This document shows, piece after piece, positions 36,076 to 48,727 of a stretch of 64,000 nucleotides of DNA (positions within the stretch are counted from its first letter, which is position 1; every line of letters starts with the position of its first letter). This DNA comes from Actinomycetota bacterium. GTDB lineage: Bacteria > Actinomycetota > JAHEXW01. The stretch lies in contig JANXYU010000010.1 of the NCBI GenBank assembly GCA_025355855.1, positions 1-64,000 on the forward strand, written 5' to 3'. The position numbers were made by a program, and so were the translations under genes. The notes beneath the pieces are model-generated. The model saw only the letters and a list, made by a program, of their open reading frames with translations, made no database searches and was not told the DNA's origin.

Positions 36076-36118
36076 ACTACTCCCTCCTTGTGTGTGTGGA
36101 AATCCGATGACGGTGCTA

Positions 36119-36148
36119 ATTATACTAACGCCCCTGTTCACAATGCAA
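36119..36148 (-). promoter_or_regulatory. putative promoter of mihF-gmk-rpoZ-coaBC
   Basis: Minus strand TTGCAT (36148-36143), 18-nt spacer, TATAAT (36124-36119), 44 nt before the mihF ATG in the gap after pyrE. Confidence 0.6.
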
Positions 36149-36166
36149 CCGCTTTTTATCACAATT

Positions 36167-36739
36167 TCAATTACGTCTGCTACCTGGGCTTTCTATGGCG
36201 TTTCCAACGGCGCAGAGCGGGCATTTCTTAGGTTCATATGCAATAGTCGCCACGGTGACCAGGGATTTCAAATCATGGTTGGCGACAGAGTCGAGGGCCC
36301 CGCGATTCATCAAGCACGCCGCGCCAACAACCCCTCCGCCTGATCTCTCCACCAGCTCGATGACTTCGGCGACCGATCCGCCCGTCGTGACAACGTCTTC
36401 CACAACCAAAACTCGCGCGCCTGGGTTGACGCAAAAACCGCGCCGAAACGTCATCGCGCCCTGGGCTCTCTCCGCCCAGATAAATCGGGTGTCCAGCGCA
36501 AGCGCGGTCGCGAACCCCAAGACGATGCCCCCCAACGCCGGGCTCACGACAAGGTCCACAGGCTGGCCGTCGTAGAGTCTCGCGATCTCGTCGCCCATTC
36601 TTTGTGTGAGGCGAGGACTCTCTAGCGCGGCGGCGCACTGGTAATAGGTGTCCGCGTGCAATCCGCTCGTCAGTTGGAAGTGACCTTTCTTAATGGCACC
36701 CGCGTCGTGCAGGATTTCGAGGATTTCCTCTTCGTTCAT
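36167..36739 (-). CDS. pyrE: orotate phosphoribosyltransferase
   Basis: Joins orotate to PRPP to give OMP. The 190-residue protein has the PRPP motif VLVVEDVVTTGGS, VSPALGGIVLGFATAL and a Cys-containing C-terminus (PKKCPLCAVG). The track's 300-residue version is an artefact of an open upstream frame through pyrF. The ATG at 36739 has GGAG before it and overlaps the pyrF stop by 4 nt. It is the last gene of the pyr operon. Confidence 0.94.
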   Translation of the reverse strand: MNEEEILEILHDAGAIKKGHFQLTSGLHADTYYQCAAALESPRLTQRMGDEIARLYDGQPVDLVVSPALGGIVLGFATALALDTRFIWAERAQGAMTFRRGFCVNPGARVLVVEDVVTTGGSVAEVIELVERSGGGVVGAACLMNRGALDSVANHDLKSLVTVATIAYEPKKCPLCAVGNAIESPGSRRN

Positions 36740-37458
36740 GTCTTCTCCTTTAAATCCATGTCTTGCAGAATTGCCGTGGCGGCCTGCTTCGGATCCGCAG
36801 CCGCCGTAATAGGCCGGCCCACGACAAGAAAATCGGCGCCTTGCGACCGCGCGAAGCGGGGCGTTGCGACGCGTTTCTGATCGTCTCTGCCGCTGCCGGA
36901 CGGACGGATCCCGGGCACGACCGTCAAGAAATCGTCGCCGCAGGCTGTCTTGACGCTGGCGCACTCTAACGCCGAACAAACGACCCCGTCCAGTCCCGCC
37001 TCGCGAGCCGCCGCCGCCAGTAAAGGTACCGTTTTGCCCGTGCCCGCTAACCCGATCCTTGTCAGCCAAGTGTCGTCCAAGCTGGTCAAGATGGTTACGC
37101 CGACAATCAAAGGCACTGTGACTCCCTGCCGCTCAGCTTCTTCCCGGGCCGCTTTTTTGGCGGCTGCCATCATCTCCGGGCCGCCTAACGTATGGACAGT
37201 CATCATGAAAACACCCAAGCGGGTCATCGCGCGCACCGCGCCGGCCACTTGCTCGGGAATGTCAAACAGTTTCAAATCAAGAAAAACACGCAAGTTAAGT
37301 TTGGCCAGCGCCTGGACGACCATCGGGCCGCTCGTATTAAACGCGGTCGATCCGATCTTTACGGTCGCCGCGAACTCACGCATCGCGTTGGCGGTGCGCA
37401 TCACACCGGCCAACCCGGGCTGATCGATGGCAATAATCAATCTGTCATTGGCTTTCAT
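36736..37458 (-). CDS. pyrF: orotidine 5'-phosphate decarboxylase
   Basis: Converts OMP to UMP. A 240-residue TIM-barrel enzyme with IAIDQPG near the N-terminus, the catalytic D-x-K-x2-D in FLDLKLFDIPEQV and the phosphate-binding VPGIRPSGSGRDDQKR...FLVVGRPIT. It overlaps both pyrE and pyrD by 4 nt. Confidence 0.95.
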   Translation of the reverse strand: MKANDRLIIAIDQPGLAGVMRTANAMREFAATVKIGSTAFNTSGPMVVQALAKLNLRVFLDLKLFDIPEQVAGAVRAMTRLGVFMMTVHTLGGPEMMAAAKKAAREEAERQGVTVPLIVGVTILTSLDDTWLTRIGLAGTGKTVPLLAAAAREAGLDGVVCSALECASVKTACGDDFLTVVPGIRPSGSGRDDQKRVATPRFARSQGADFLVVGRPITAAADPKQAATAILQDMDLKEKT

Positions 37459-38357
37459 AACCTCGCCTTGCCGATCAGTTGAGTGACGTTGTCATAGTTG
37501 TGCTCCCGCAAATAAGCGTCTATCCCGGCTACAACCTTTTCCCCTGTTTTCGGCTCGACAAAAGTCGCCGTGCCGATTTGTATGGCGGCAGCGCCTGCCA
37601 GCATGAATTCGATGGCGTCACTAGACGTTGTTATGCCTCCCAGACCTATTACGGGAATATCGACAGCCCCGGCTGCCTCATAGACGAGGCGCAGGGCAAT
37701 CGGCTTGATCGCCGGACCGGACAAGCCGCCAACCACTCGGCCCAACGCGGGCTTCTCCGCGGCGATATCGATTGCCAGGCCCAGGACGGTGTTAATTAGG
37801 CTGACCGCGTCGGCGCCGGCCGCCTCAACCGCCTTCGCCACTTCAGTGACGCTGGTAACGTTGGGTGTTAGTTTGACAATCACAGGTTTGTTGGCGATGT
37901 TTTTTACCGCTGTTGTAACGTCGGCCGCTAAGCGCGGACGGCAGCCGAATTGGATGCCGCCGCGGTCGACGTTGGGACAGGAGACATTGATTTCCAGACC
38001 TGAGATGCCTTCAACTTCACTCAAGACCTCTGCCACGCGAACGAACTCTTCGATTGTCTCTCCCGCAATCGAGGCGATCACGGTCGCTCCCAGGCTTAGC
38101 CAGAGCGGGAGTTCTTCTTCGACGAAATACGTAACACCCCTGTTTTCCAAGCCTATCGAGTTCAGCATGCCGGCCGTTGTTTCCCAAACGCGTGGCGCGG
38201 GATTGCCGCTTCTGGCCTCAAAAGTTACGCTTTTAGGTATGACGGCCCCCAGTCTAGCCGGATCTGTCAGGCGGGCGTAGTCAAGCCCAAATGTGCCGCT
38301 GGCCATGATGACCGGATTCTTTAGTTTTATACCGGCAATATCTGTGTCTAGATTCAT
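37455..38357 (-). CDS. pyrD: dihydroorotate dehydrogenase, class 1B catalytic subunit
   Basis: Oxidises dihydroorotate to orotate with FMN, working with PyrK and NAD+. The 300-residue barrel has MASGTFGLDYARL, GLEINVSCPNVDRGGIQFG with the class 1 catalytic Cys, VIVKLTPNVT and IPVIGLGGITTSSDAIEF. The ATG at 38357 overlaps the stop of the preceding unknown gene by 4 nt; the track's 46 extra codons are in that gene. Confidence 0.95.
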   Translation of the reverse strand: MNLDTDIAGIKLKNPVIMASGTFGLDYARLTDPARLGAVIPKSVTFEARSGNPAPRVWETTAGMLNSIGLENRGVTYFVEEELPLWLSLGATVIASIAGETIEEFVRVAEVLSEVEGISGLEINVSCPNVDRGGIQFGCRPRLAADVTTAVKNIANKPVIVKLTPNVTSVTEVAKAVEAAGADAVSLINTVLGLAIDIAAEKPALGRVVGGLSGPAIKPIALRLVYEAAGAVDIPVIGLGGITTSSDAIEFMLAGAAAIQIGTATFVEPKTGEKVVAGIDAYLREHNYDNVTQLIGKARL

Positions 38358-38794
38358 CTTTTCAGAATGTTCACTCGTCGCGCCTTGTTTACTGGACCTA
38401 TAAAGACCGCGACTCTTTGCCCGGCCTTGATATCGGTAAATGTCAGGCGTTCTTGGCCGGTTATAGTCTTGTTTCCAATGACCAGTCCCAGCCAAACGGG
38501 CGCTGTTTCGGGCAAGAAGAATGTTAGCGATTGCTGGGTAACATCCGAGCGGACACTTATTTTCGGCCCCAAAATGCTCTGTTCGTTCGAGATCACGAAT
38601 CCAGTCGCGTATCGTGATATCTCGCCGCCGGGTTCGATATATTCGTTCTTAAGAACCGGCTCGATATTGTAACCGGGCAGTCTTTCGATTCCGAACCACC
38701 AGATGCCTGCGGCCAGCAATAGAACCGCTATAGCCGCGCCCACGGCAAGTACGTAGCCCTTATGGTAGTACCACAGGTCGCCTAGCCAATCCAT
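38354..38794 (-). CDS. unknown single-pass membrane protein inside the pyr operon
   Basis: A 146-residue protein I do not recognise. One membrane helix (about residues 14-34, YVLAVGAAIAVLLLAAGIWW) precedes a beta-rich outer domain (YNIEPVLKNEYIEPGGEISR... SVRSDVTQQSLTFFLPE... IKAGQRVAVFIGP) with the look of a small beta-sandwich or barrel. It is tightly coupled: 13 nt overlap with pyrK upstream and 4 nt with pyrD downstream. It splits the pyrK-pyrD pair, whose products form one complex. Codon usage looks like its neighbours. Confidence 0.75.
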   Translation of the reverse strand: MDWLGDLWYYHKGYVLAVGAAIAVLLLAAGIWWFGIERLPGYNIEPVLKNEYIEPGGEISRYATGFVISNEQSILGPKISVRSDVTQQSLTFFLPETAPVWLGLVIGNKTITGQERLTFTDIKAGQRVAVFIGPVNKARRVNILKR

Positions 38795-39573
38795 ACAACC
38801 TCCTCAGCGCTGAAGACCGGCCCGTCGGCGCAAACCCGGCGGTAGCCCGCTGTCGTCATGACAGCGCAGCCGAGGCAGGCGCCTATACCGCAGGCCATCC
38901 TTTCTTCCAGCGAGACCTCGCAGTGGACATCATATAGCGCCGCGATAGTGGCCGCTCGCCGCATCATGACTGTCGGCCCGCACGCGAATACAGCGACCGG
39001 GCCGGGGCCGGCCGAAATCTGTTGTTCCAGAATATCCGTAACGTAGCCGCGGTGACCCTCGCTCCCGTCATCGGTTGTCACAGTCACCTGGCAACCGAGT
39101 GACTTGAAGTCCGCCAAGCAGGTCAAGCAGTCTTTAGAGCGAGCGCCCAAAAGAACTGTCACAGCCGTTCCCTTGGCGCGGTAGGCCTGCGCCAAAAACA
39201 TTAGCGGCGCTACTCCTATTCCGCCCCCCACTAGAATTGTTCGCTTGTAACGGGCGTCCACTGTGAATCCGTTGCCCGCCGGCCCGATGGCGTCGACAGC
39301 CTCTCCCGCTCGCATCGCGGCCAGCGCGGCGGTACCGGCGCCTTTGGCTTGGTAGAGAAACGCGACCGCGTCGCGATCATCCAGCCCGTGGATGGATATG
39401 GGACGGCGCAATAGAGGCTCCAGGCCCGTTCCTACCCGGATGTGCGCGAATTGGCCGGGGCGCGCGGTTTTGGCCCAGCTATGGCTGCGGACGGTTAGAC
39501 GGTAGAATCGGTCCCCCACCACCTTATTTGAGATAATCTCCAGCTTATCTTGCGTCAAGTGTCTTTCTGTCAC
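38782..39573 (-). CDS. pyrK: dihydroorotate dehydrogenase electron transfer subunit
   Basis: A 263-residue FAD and 2Fe-2S protein that passes electrons from PyrD to NAD+. It has the FAD-binding region PLLRRPISIHG, the NAD-binding GGGIGVAPLMFLA and CGPTVMMRRAA, and the C-terminal Cys cluster (ACGIGACLGCAV ... RRVCADGPVF). The GTG start has GAGG 5 nt upstream in a 38-nt spacer after carB. Confidence 0.93.
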   Translation of the reverse strand: MTERHLTQDKLEIISNKVVGDRFYRLTVRSHSWAKTARPGQFAHIRVGTGLEPLLRRPISIHGLDDRDAVAFLYQAKGAGTAALAAMRAGEAVDAIGPAGNGFTVDARYKRTILVGGGIGVAPLMFLAQAYRAKGTAVTVLLGARSKDCLTCLADFKSLGCQVTVTTDDGSEGHRGYVTDILEQQISAGPGPVAVFACGPTVMMRRAATIAALYDVHCEVSLEERMACGIGACLGCAVMTTAGYRRVCADGPVFSAEEVVWIG

Positions 39574-39611
39574 GTCATCCTCGTACTCGTCGAGCTGTTT
39601 GTAGTTTCCGC

Positions 39612-42808
<3,197 letters not shown>

Positions 42809-42809
<1 letters not shown>

Positions 42810-43915
42810 CAGCGCATCAACTCGATAAACTCGTCAAACAGATACAAGCTGTCATGCGGCCCCGGGGCCGCTTCCGGATGGTATTGGACTGAAAAGGCGG
42901 GAATGTCGCCGCAGCGGATCCCTTCAACTGTCTTGTCGTTCAAATTTATGTGCGTAATCTCGACGCCGGTGTCGCCGTAAGCGCTTTTACCGGGGAATGA
43001 TTCCGCGTCGACCGCGAAGCCGTGATTCTGGCTCGTAATCTCCACGCGGCGCGTCCGCAGATCCATAACCGGATGATTGGCGCCGCGATGACCGAATTTG
43101 AGCTTAAAGGTGGAGCCTCCCAAGGCCAGTCCGAGCAACTGATGTCCTAGACATATGCCGAACAACGGAACCCTCCCCAATAGGCCGCGAATCGTCTCAA
43201 TACCGTAGGTGACAGCGGTCGGGTCGCCTGGACCATTGGCTAGCATCACGCCATGCGGCTTTGTCTTCAAGATGGCGGCGGCCGGCGTAGCGGCCGGAAC
43301 AATCGTAACTTTGCAGCCGCGCCGCGTCAGCTCTCGCGGGATGTTAAACTTGGCGCCGTAGTCTATCAGGACAACATTTAGATCGCCGCCCTCGCTGCCC
43401 GGCCAGACATACGATTTGTCGCTCGTGACGCTCCTGACTAAATCCAGACCGACAATCGACGGATAGGCGGCCAGCTTGCGAGCCAGAGACCTTTGGTCGA
43501 ATTCCACACTCGATATGGCGGCTTTCATCGCGCCCGCAGTTCGGATGTGTTTGGTCAGGGCTCTGGTGTCGATGTCCTGGATACCGACTATCTCGTGGCG
43601 GCGTAGCATGTCGCCCAAAGTAAACGCGCCGCGATAATTAGAGAACATACGCGACTCTTCCCGCACGATAAACCCGTTCAAAAAAGGCTGCCGGGACTCT
43701 TTGTCCTCCATGTTCAACCCGTAGTTTCCGATATGCGGGTAAGTCATGGTCACAAGCTGACCGGCGTAAGATGGATCCGTCAAAATCTCCTGGTATCCCG
43801 TCAAGCTGGTGTTGAAAACGGCCTCGCCGAAGGTTTCACCTTCCGCCCCCATGGCCGCTCCCTCAAACGAAGTGCCGTCCTCTAGCAACAAAATCGCCGG
43901 TTTATAGTCTGACAA
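42809..43915 (-). CDS. carA: carbamoyl-phosphate synthase small subunit
   Basis: Glutamine amidotransferase subunit (368 aa). The N-terminal CPSase domain has [20 protein letters not shown]; the C-terminal class I GATase domain has the catalytic Cys in [15 protein letters not shown] and His/Glu in [11 protein letters not shown]. The track begins at a TTG before the SD. The TTG at 43915, 5 nt after GGGAGG, is the better start, lying inside the pyrC end. Confidence 0.95.
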
Positions 43916-45188
43916 GCTTGCCTCCCACAATTACATCCGCCGCGCGTCCAGTAAGTTCCCAGCCGCCGTACGGGGTGTTCTTCGATTTTGATTGCAGTTT
44001 ACTCGGGTCAACCGTCCACTCCCGCTTCATGTCGATCAAAGTAATGTCGGCGACCGAGCCAACGCTTAGCGTACCGCGCCCCGTTTTGTCGAGACCCAGC
44101 AAGCGCGCCGGAGCGCAGCTCAGTTTGTCGATCAAGACCGGCAGGCTGATAACATCCTCTTTAACTAACGCCGTCAACATCACGCCCAACGTGCTTTCCA
44201 GACCTATCTTGCCGCAGGCAGCGTATGCCCATTCACATTCCTTTTCCTGAACGGCGTGCGGCGCGTGGTCGCTAGCGATGGCGTCGATCGTGCCGTCTAC
44301 CAGACCCTGCCGCAACGCGAGAACATCCGCTTCTCCTCGCAGTGGCGGATTGACCTTATAATTTGTATCGTATCCAACGCAATCTGAGTCGTGCAGTGTC
44401 AGATGATGCGGGGTGACGTCGCAAGTCACGGGTATGTGCTGCAATTTGGCGATCTTGACCATCTCCATGCTGCCCTTAGTGGAAATATGAGTCAGGTGGA
44501 CGCGGCTTTTAGTCAGCTCGGCCAGCCGGATGTCCCGGGCAACTATGACCTCCTCGGCTTGCGCCGGGATCGGTTTTAAACCTAGCAACGTCGAGTAGTA
44601 TCCCTCGTGCATTTGACCGTCGCGCGACAGGCTGTGGTCTTCCGGGTGAACAATCAGCGGCACGTCCAGCATCTTGACGTATTCCATTGCGCGCCGCATC
44701 ACTTCCGCGTCCATGACCGAGCGCCCGTCGTCGCTGAACGCCACGGCTCCGAATTTCACCATGTCGCCCATGTCAGAGATTTCCTTGCCGTCCAACGCCT
44801 TGGTGATTGCGCCCGTGACATAGACGTTTACCAAGCCGACCGCTTCCGCGCGGTCGCGCAGCATCCGGACAACCGAAGCGTTATCAATTACAGGATCGGT
44901 ATTAGGCATGCAATTAACGGAGGTAAAACCGCCCGCCGCCGCGGCCCGTGCTCCCGACTGGACCGTTTCTTCGTCTTCTCGCCCGGGTTCACGCAAATGC
45001 ACGTGCATGTCGATTAGGCCCGGCGCGACTATCAAACCCTTAGCGTCATATACCTTAACTTTAGGTTCAGCTTTCAGTTTGGGACCGATTGCGGCTACGA
45101 CGCCGTTTTCGATGAGCACGTCGGCCGGTCCGTCAAAATTTCGGGACGGGTCAACAACCCGGCCGCCTCTGACAAGCAACCTAGCCAT
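43902..45188 (-). CDS. pyrC: dihydroorotase
   Basis: Zinc amidohydrolase (428 aa) closing the dihydroorotate ring. The metal motif is [38 protein letters not shown] and IASDHAPH carry further ligands. The ATG at 45188 overlaps the pyrB TAG by 8 nt; the 36 extra N-terminal codons in the track belong to pyrB. Confidence 0.96.
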   Translation of the reverse strand: MARLLVRGGRVVDPSRNFDGPADVLIENGVVAAIGPKLKAEPKVKVYDAKGLIVAPGLIDMHVHLREPGREDEETVQSGARAAAAGGFTSVNCMPNTDPVIDNASVVRMLRDRAEAVGLVNVYVTGAITKALDGKEISDMGDMVKFGAVAFSDDGRSVMDAEVMRRAMEYVKMLDVPLIVHPEDHSLSRDGQMHEGYYSTLLGLKPIPAQAEEVIVARDIRLAELTKSRVHLTHISTKGSMEMVKIAKLQHIPVTCDVTPHHLTLHDSDCVGYDTNYKVNPPLRGEADVLALRQGLVDGTIDAIASDHAPHAVQEKECEWAYAACGKIGLESTLGVMLTALVKEDVISLPVLIDKLSCAPARLLGLDKTGRGTLSVGSVADITLIDMKREWTVDPSKLQSKSKNTPYGGWELTGRAADVIVGGKLVRL

Positions 45189-46119
45189 TGGCGCCGCCTC
45201 CCAGCAGTAGAAAAAGTACCGCCATCCGTACTGCCACGCCGTTGGCGACTTGTTCGGTGATGACCGCTTGGGACATGTCGGCAACCTCGCTGGCAATCTC
45301 CACGCCGCGATTCATTGGGCCCGGGTGCATGATTAAAGCCTCGGGATTCATCAAACCAACCCGTCGCTCCGATAGTCCGTAACGGCCGGCGTATTCGCGC
45401 AGACTCGGCAGGAGACTTTCCGATTGTCGCTCGAGCTGCAACCTCAATAGGTAGACGACGTCCACTTCCGGCAAGACGTCGTCCAGGCTGTACGAAACCT
45501 GGCAGCCAAGTCCCTCCACCTCGGCCGGAATCAGCGTCGGCGGGCCCACGACGGTAACCGCCGCGCCCATCTTCGTCATCCCCAAAATATTGCTGCGAGC
45601 GACGCGCGAATGCGCGATATCTCCAACTATGGCTATCTTCAGGCCGTCGGTACGTCCCAACTTTTCTCTAATGGTGTAGAGATCCAGCAGCGCCTGTGTT
45701 GGATGCTCGTGCGCCCCGTCACCGGCGTTCACAACGCCTAAACGGCTAACCCGACTTAGGAAGTGCGCAGCTCCGGCTGCGCTATGACGAATTATGGCCA
45801 AATCGGCGTTCATGGCTTCCAGTGTCGCGGCCGTATCTTTTAGGCTTTCGCCCTTAACTATTGAAGACGTCGAGGCCGAGAAGTTGATCACGTCGGCACT
45901 CAGGCGCTTGGCCGCCAGCTCGAAGCTAGTGCGCGTGCGGGTACTTGGTTCCAAGAAAAGGTTGACCACGGTGCGTCCGCGCAGCGCCGGGACCTTCTTT
46001 ATCTCGCGGCCGCTGACTTCCTTGAAGGAATTCGCGGTCTCCAATATCAGTTCGATATGCGCGCGCGACAGTTCGCGGATGCCCAGCAGGTCCTTACCGT
46101 CAGTCAGCATCGGGCTCAC
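45181..46119 (-). CDS. pyrB: aspartate carbamoyltransferase catalytic subunit
   Basis: A 312-residue catalytic chain. The carbamoyl-phosphate site is [19 protein letters not shown], the 80s loop region is [26 protein letters not shown] follows, and the aspartate-side motif is [12 protein letters not shown]. No pyrI partner is visible, as in Gram-positive class B/C enzymes. The GTG start lies within the last codons of pyrR (20-nt overlap). Confidence 0.96.
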   Translation of the reverse strand: MSPMLTDGKDLLGIRELSRAHIELILETANSFKEVSGREIKKVPALRGRTVVNLFLEPSTRTRTSFELAAKRLSADVINFSASTSSIVKGESLKDTAATLEAMNADLAIIRHSAAGAAHFLSRVSRLGVVNAGDGAHEHPTQALLDLYTIREKLGRTDGLKIAIVGDIAHSRVARSNILGMTKMGAAVTVVGPPTLIPAEVEGLGCQVSYSLDDVLPEVDVVYLLRLQLERQSESLLPSLREYAGRYGLSERRVGLMNPEALIMHPGPMNRGVEIASEVADMSQAVITEQVANGVAVRMAVLFLLLGGGANG

Positions 46120-46648
46120 CCACCACTACCTCGTCAACTCCGTCTATATCGGTTAACCGCACTCTTACGTCTTCCTTCCCGGCGGTCGGAATGTTCTTGC
46201 CCACATAATCTGCTCTAATGGGAAGTTCGCGGTGGCCGCGATCAATCATAACGGCCAGCTGGATGGAGGCGGGCCGCCCGAAGTCCATAATCGCGTCAAG
46301 CGCGGCCCGGACAGTGCGCCCGGTATAGAGAACGTCGTCAACAAGGATAATGTCCCGGTCGGTTACGTCAAAGGGAATATCAGTCTGAAAGGCTTCGGGA
46401 CGCAGTTTCTTACCTATGTCGTCCCGGTAAAAGGTAACGTCCAGGGAGCCAAGGGGTTGAGCGAGCGGTTCGATCGCCGCAATCTTATCCTGGAGGCGTT
46501 CGGCCAGATGATGGCCGCGACTCCGCAGTCCGATAATTGCCAGGGCGGCGGCGCCTTTGTTCTTCTCGATCACTTCGTGCGCAATGCGGGTCAACGCCCG
46601 ATCCATATCATCAGCCGAGAGAATTTTGGCTCGTACTTTGAACCCCAT
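46100..46648 (-). CDS. pyrR: bifunctional pyr operon regulator / uracil phosphoribosyltransferase
   Basis: A 182-residue RNA-binding attenuation protein with the PRPP motif [18 protein letters not shown] and family blocks [14 protein letters not shown] and [24 protein letters not shown]. It senses UMP/UTP against PRPP and binds the mRNA leader, whose binding loop is readable upstream. The ATG has GGAGG at 5 nt. First gene of the pyr operon. Confidence 0.96.
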   Translation of the reverse strand: MGFKVRAKILSADDMDRALTRIAHEVIEKNKGAAALAIIGLRSRGHHLAERLQDKIAAIEPLAQPLGSLDVTFYRDDIGKKLRPEAFQTDIPFDVTDRDIILVDDVLYTGRTVRAALDAIMDFGRPASIQLAVMIDRGHRELPIRADYVGKNIPTAGKEDVRVRLTDIDGVDEVVVGEPDAD

Positions 46649-46671
46649 TGGCGCCTCCCGTATTTAGCTTA

Positions 46672-46716
46672 CAAAAAATGCCCTCTTGGTCTCAACGTGC
46701 GAGCGCAAGAAAGCAT
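46672..46716 (-). terminator. pyr operon attenuator terminator
   Basis: On the minus strand ATGCTTTCTTG pairs with CAAGAGGGCAT (11 bp including G-U pairs) and is followed by a run of six T. The 5' arm can alternatively pair with GAGAAAG just after the PyrR-binding loop, giving an antiterminator. Confidence 0.8.
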
Positions 46717-46746
46717 ACCATACCGCTGTATGTTTTTGATCTTTCT

Positions 46747-46778
46747 CCTTGCCGGCCTCGCAGGACCGAACTTAAAGG
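46747..46778 (-). promoter_or_regulatory. PyrR-binding loop (anti-antiterminator) of the pyr leader
   Basis: Minus strand GGTCCTGCGAGGCC contains the PyrR recognition core TCCNGNGAGG, with hexaloop CTGCGA closed by GGTC/GGCC and a lower CCTT/AAGG stem. It begins only about 8 nt after the stop of the GT87 gene. Confidence 0.88.
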
Positions 46779-46785
46779 TCTTGAA

Positions 46786-48105
46786 CTATCCTATCAACCC
46801 AGCTACTGATGTGTCAAACTTTCGGACGCGTTGCCACGTATGGTTTATAGCTTCCCCGATAAGCAGTAAAAAGAAAACGCCATATTCTATCTGACCCGGC
46901 CAATTCAGGCCCGCGCCGTTCTTCATGTAGATAACATACATCAACATGACGCCGCCTGACAGCCAGAGAAAAGCCGGCGAAGGACGCCACGCAAGGAACG
47001 GGATTATAAGTAAGACATACCATTGCGGCAAGTACGGCGTGACGACCAAAAATAGGGCCGCCATCAAAAACAGTCCGTCCATCGTTGCCTTATCACTGCC
47101 GTCTTGACGCAGCCAGACAACTAGCGCGCCTACGGCAAGCGCAACGATCGCAGCCGCGTCGTAGACGTTGTTCAAGCCAATGCTGCGGCCAATGATCGCC
47201 TCTATAGCACCCTTTATTCCCGAGTTGAAATATGGTTGATTCCCAGCTTGAGTCTTTAGCCCAAACCACGTTTCCGCGGCGCTCAGATATGGCAGACAGG
47301 TCACAGCCAGCGTCAGTATGAAGGCTAAAGGGAAACGCCAGTCTTTCTTCCGATATAAAGCCGGCAACATAACGGCGGGCGTGATCTTTGCGGCGAATGC
47401 CAGCGCGCCGAAAACCCCGCCCAATACGTCCTTGCCGCGCAAGACCGCCAGCACCGCGGCCAGGACGAACAGGATGGCCAGGCCGTCAATGTGACCGCTT
47501 TGACTGATCTCCAAAACCGCCAACGGACTCCAGGCGTAGATAACGGCTCGCAAGGGATTCAATTTAAGCCGTCTCAAAATCAATACCAAGAGCCAAAGCG
47601 AACCGATGTCAGCCAAACCAAGGAGCAGTTTGATCAGCCAGACGGGTGCGATTCCGGGCAAGGCGCCAAGCCAAAACACTGCCTCGGCCGCCGGCGGGTA
47701 GACAGCCGCCTGCAGCGTGTAGCGCGGGCAAAGCTGCTTATATAGGGGGTCGTTCCACAACGATTTCAATGACGCGTCCACAGGTGTGTGATTATAAGGA
47801 TTTAGACCAGCCGTCTGAATCTTGCCTTCCCACGCGTAGCGGTAGACATCGTCTGATAAAGTAGGCGAACAAACAACCATCATCATCCGAATAATGACCG
47901 CAACCAAAAGGATGACCGCCAGGCTGCGTTTATCGTCGGTGCGCGTCCGCCAGGCGATACGGACGCCAATCAAATAGATGACAAAGACTAGCCAGAAGAT
48001 GATTTGAAACGCCACCGGCAGCTCGCGTTGGTCACCTAAACCGGCGATGGCGCCGTAACCTAAGATCGTCAGTATTCCCAGGCCGAAGAGTTTGTTAGAA
48101 GGCAT
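46786..48105 (-). CDS. GT87-type membrane glycosyltransferase (DUF2029, GT-C fold)
   Basis: A 439-residue polytopic protein with about 10-12 hydrophobic segments. The acidic loop motif SDDVYRYAWEGKI and LKLNPLRAVIYAWSPLAVLEISQSGHIDG are typical of polyprenyl-phosphate-mannose-dependent alpha-mannosyltransferases of the GT87 group. The product would be a membrane lipoglycan or glycoprotein; the actual sugar is unknown. It overlaps plsC by 11 nt, and the pyr leader begins immediately after its stop. Confidence 0.8.
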   Translation of the reverse strand: MPSNKLFGLGILTILGYGAIAGLGDQRELPVAFQIIFWLVFVIYLIGVRIAWRTRTDDKRSLAVILLVAVIIRMMMVVCSPTLSDDVYRYAWEGKIQTAGLNPYNHTPVDASLKSLWNDPLYKQLCPRYTLQAAVYPPAAEAVFWLGALPGIAPVWLIKLLLGLADIGSLWLLVLILRRLKLNPLRAVIYAWSPLAVLEISQSGHIDGLAILFVLAAVLAVLRGKDVLGGVFGALAFAAKITPAVMLPALYRKKDWRFPLAFILTLAVTCLPYLSAAETWFGLKTQAGNQPYFNSGIKGAIEAIIGRSIGLNNVYDAAAIVALAVGALVVWLRQDGSDKATMDGLFLMAALFLVVTPYLPQWYVLLIIPFLAWRPSPAFLWLSGGVMLMYVIYMKNGAGLNWPGQIEYGVFFLLLIGEAINHTWQRVRKFDTSVAGLIG

Positions 48106-48727
48106 CGTCCGTCAGAGCTTTGATCTCATTTGCGATCCGATCTAGGATCGCCGTCTGGCGAGCTCGCTTCTCAGCTCCCGTTTTGGCCGCGGCGCGCGGC
48201 GCGAAATCCGCGACCATAAATGTTTGACCAAATCTGACGCGCACCTTGGGCAGGCGGGGCAGTCTAGCTCCTTTCGGCCAGATCAGGCCCGGACCCTGGA
48301 GCCCGACCGGCAAGATCGGCACGTTCGCCATATCCGCGAGAAAAACGACTCCCGGCTCAAGGGGACCCAATCCGGGCTCCCGAAACCGGCCGCCTTCGGC
48401 GAACACTATCACGGCGCTGCCCTGGTAGAACAGGTCGAGGATCTTTTTTAAGCCCTTGCGGTCCGGCTGGCCACGCTTGATGGGATACGCCCCAAGGTGT
48501 AGATAGAACCAGCGCGATATCGGGTTTACAAACAGCTCCGCTTTCCCCATCGCGTACAGCCGCCGCGGGTTGCCGGTAGATATGAAGAATGGGTCAAGAT
48601 TACTTTGGTGGTTGCCAACCACCATAACCGGTCCCGCCATTGGAATATTTTCGGCGCCGGCAACCGTCGTCCGAAACAGAAGTCGCCCCAAAGGTACAGC
48701 GATCGAGCGAACAAGCCAGAAAAACAT
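48095..48727 (-). CDS. plsC: 1-acyl-sn-glycerol-3-phosphate acyltransferase
   Basis: A 210-residue membrane-associated enzyme making phosphatidic acid. The catalytic H-x4-D is in VGNHQSNLDPFF. The second motif is YPIKRGQPDRKGLKK, and the usual FPEGTR appears as FAEGGR. The ATG follows GGAGG and directly abuts the cmk TAG. The cmk-plsC pair is conserved in Gram-positive bacteria. Confidence 0.9.
   Translation of the reverse strand: MFFWLVRSIAVPLGRLLFRTTVAGAENIPMAGPVMVVGNHQSNLDPFFISTGNPRRLYAMGKAELFVNPISRWFYLHLGAYPIKRGQPDRKGLKKILDLFYQGSAVIVFAEGGRFREPGLGPLEPGVVFLADMANVPILPVGLQGPGLIWPKGARLPRLPKVRVRFGQTFMVADFAPRAAAKTGAEKRARQTAILDRIANEIKALTDDAF

Noticed and set aside
36167-37069. A 300-aa pyrE in the ORF track
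   Set aside because: The first 110 residues are an open frame through pyrF; the family N-terminus and SD place the start at 36739.
46232-46894. A 220-aa plus-strand ORF
   Set aside because: It runs antisense through pyrR and the pyr leader, shows no family resemblance and lacks an SD; it is a shadow.
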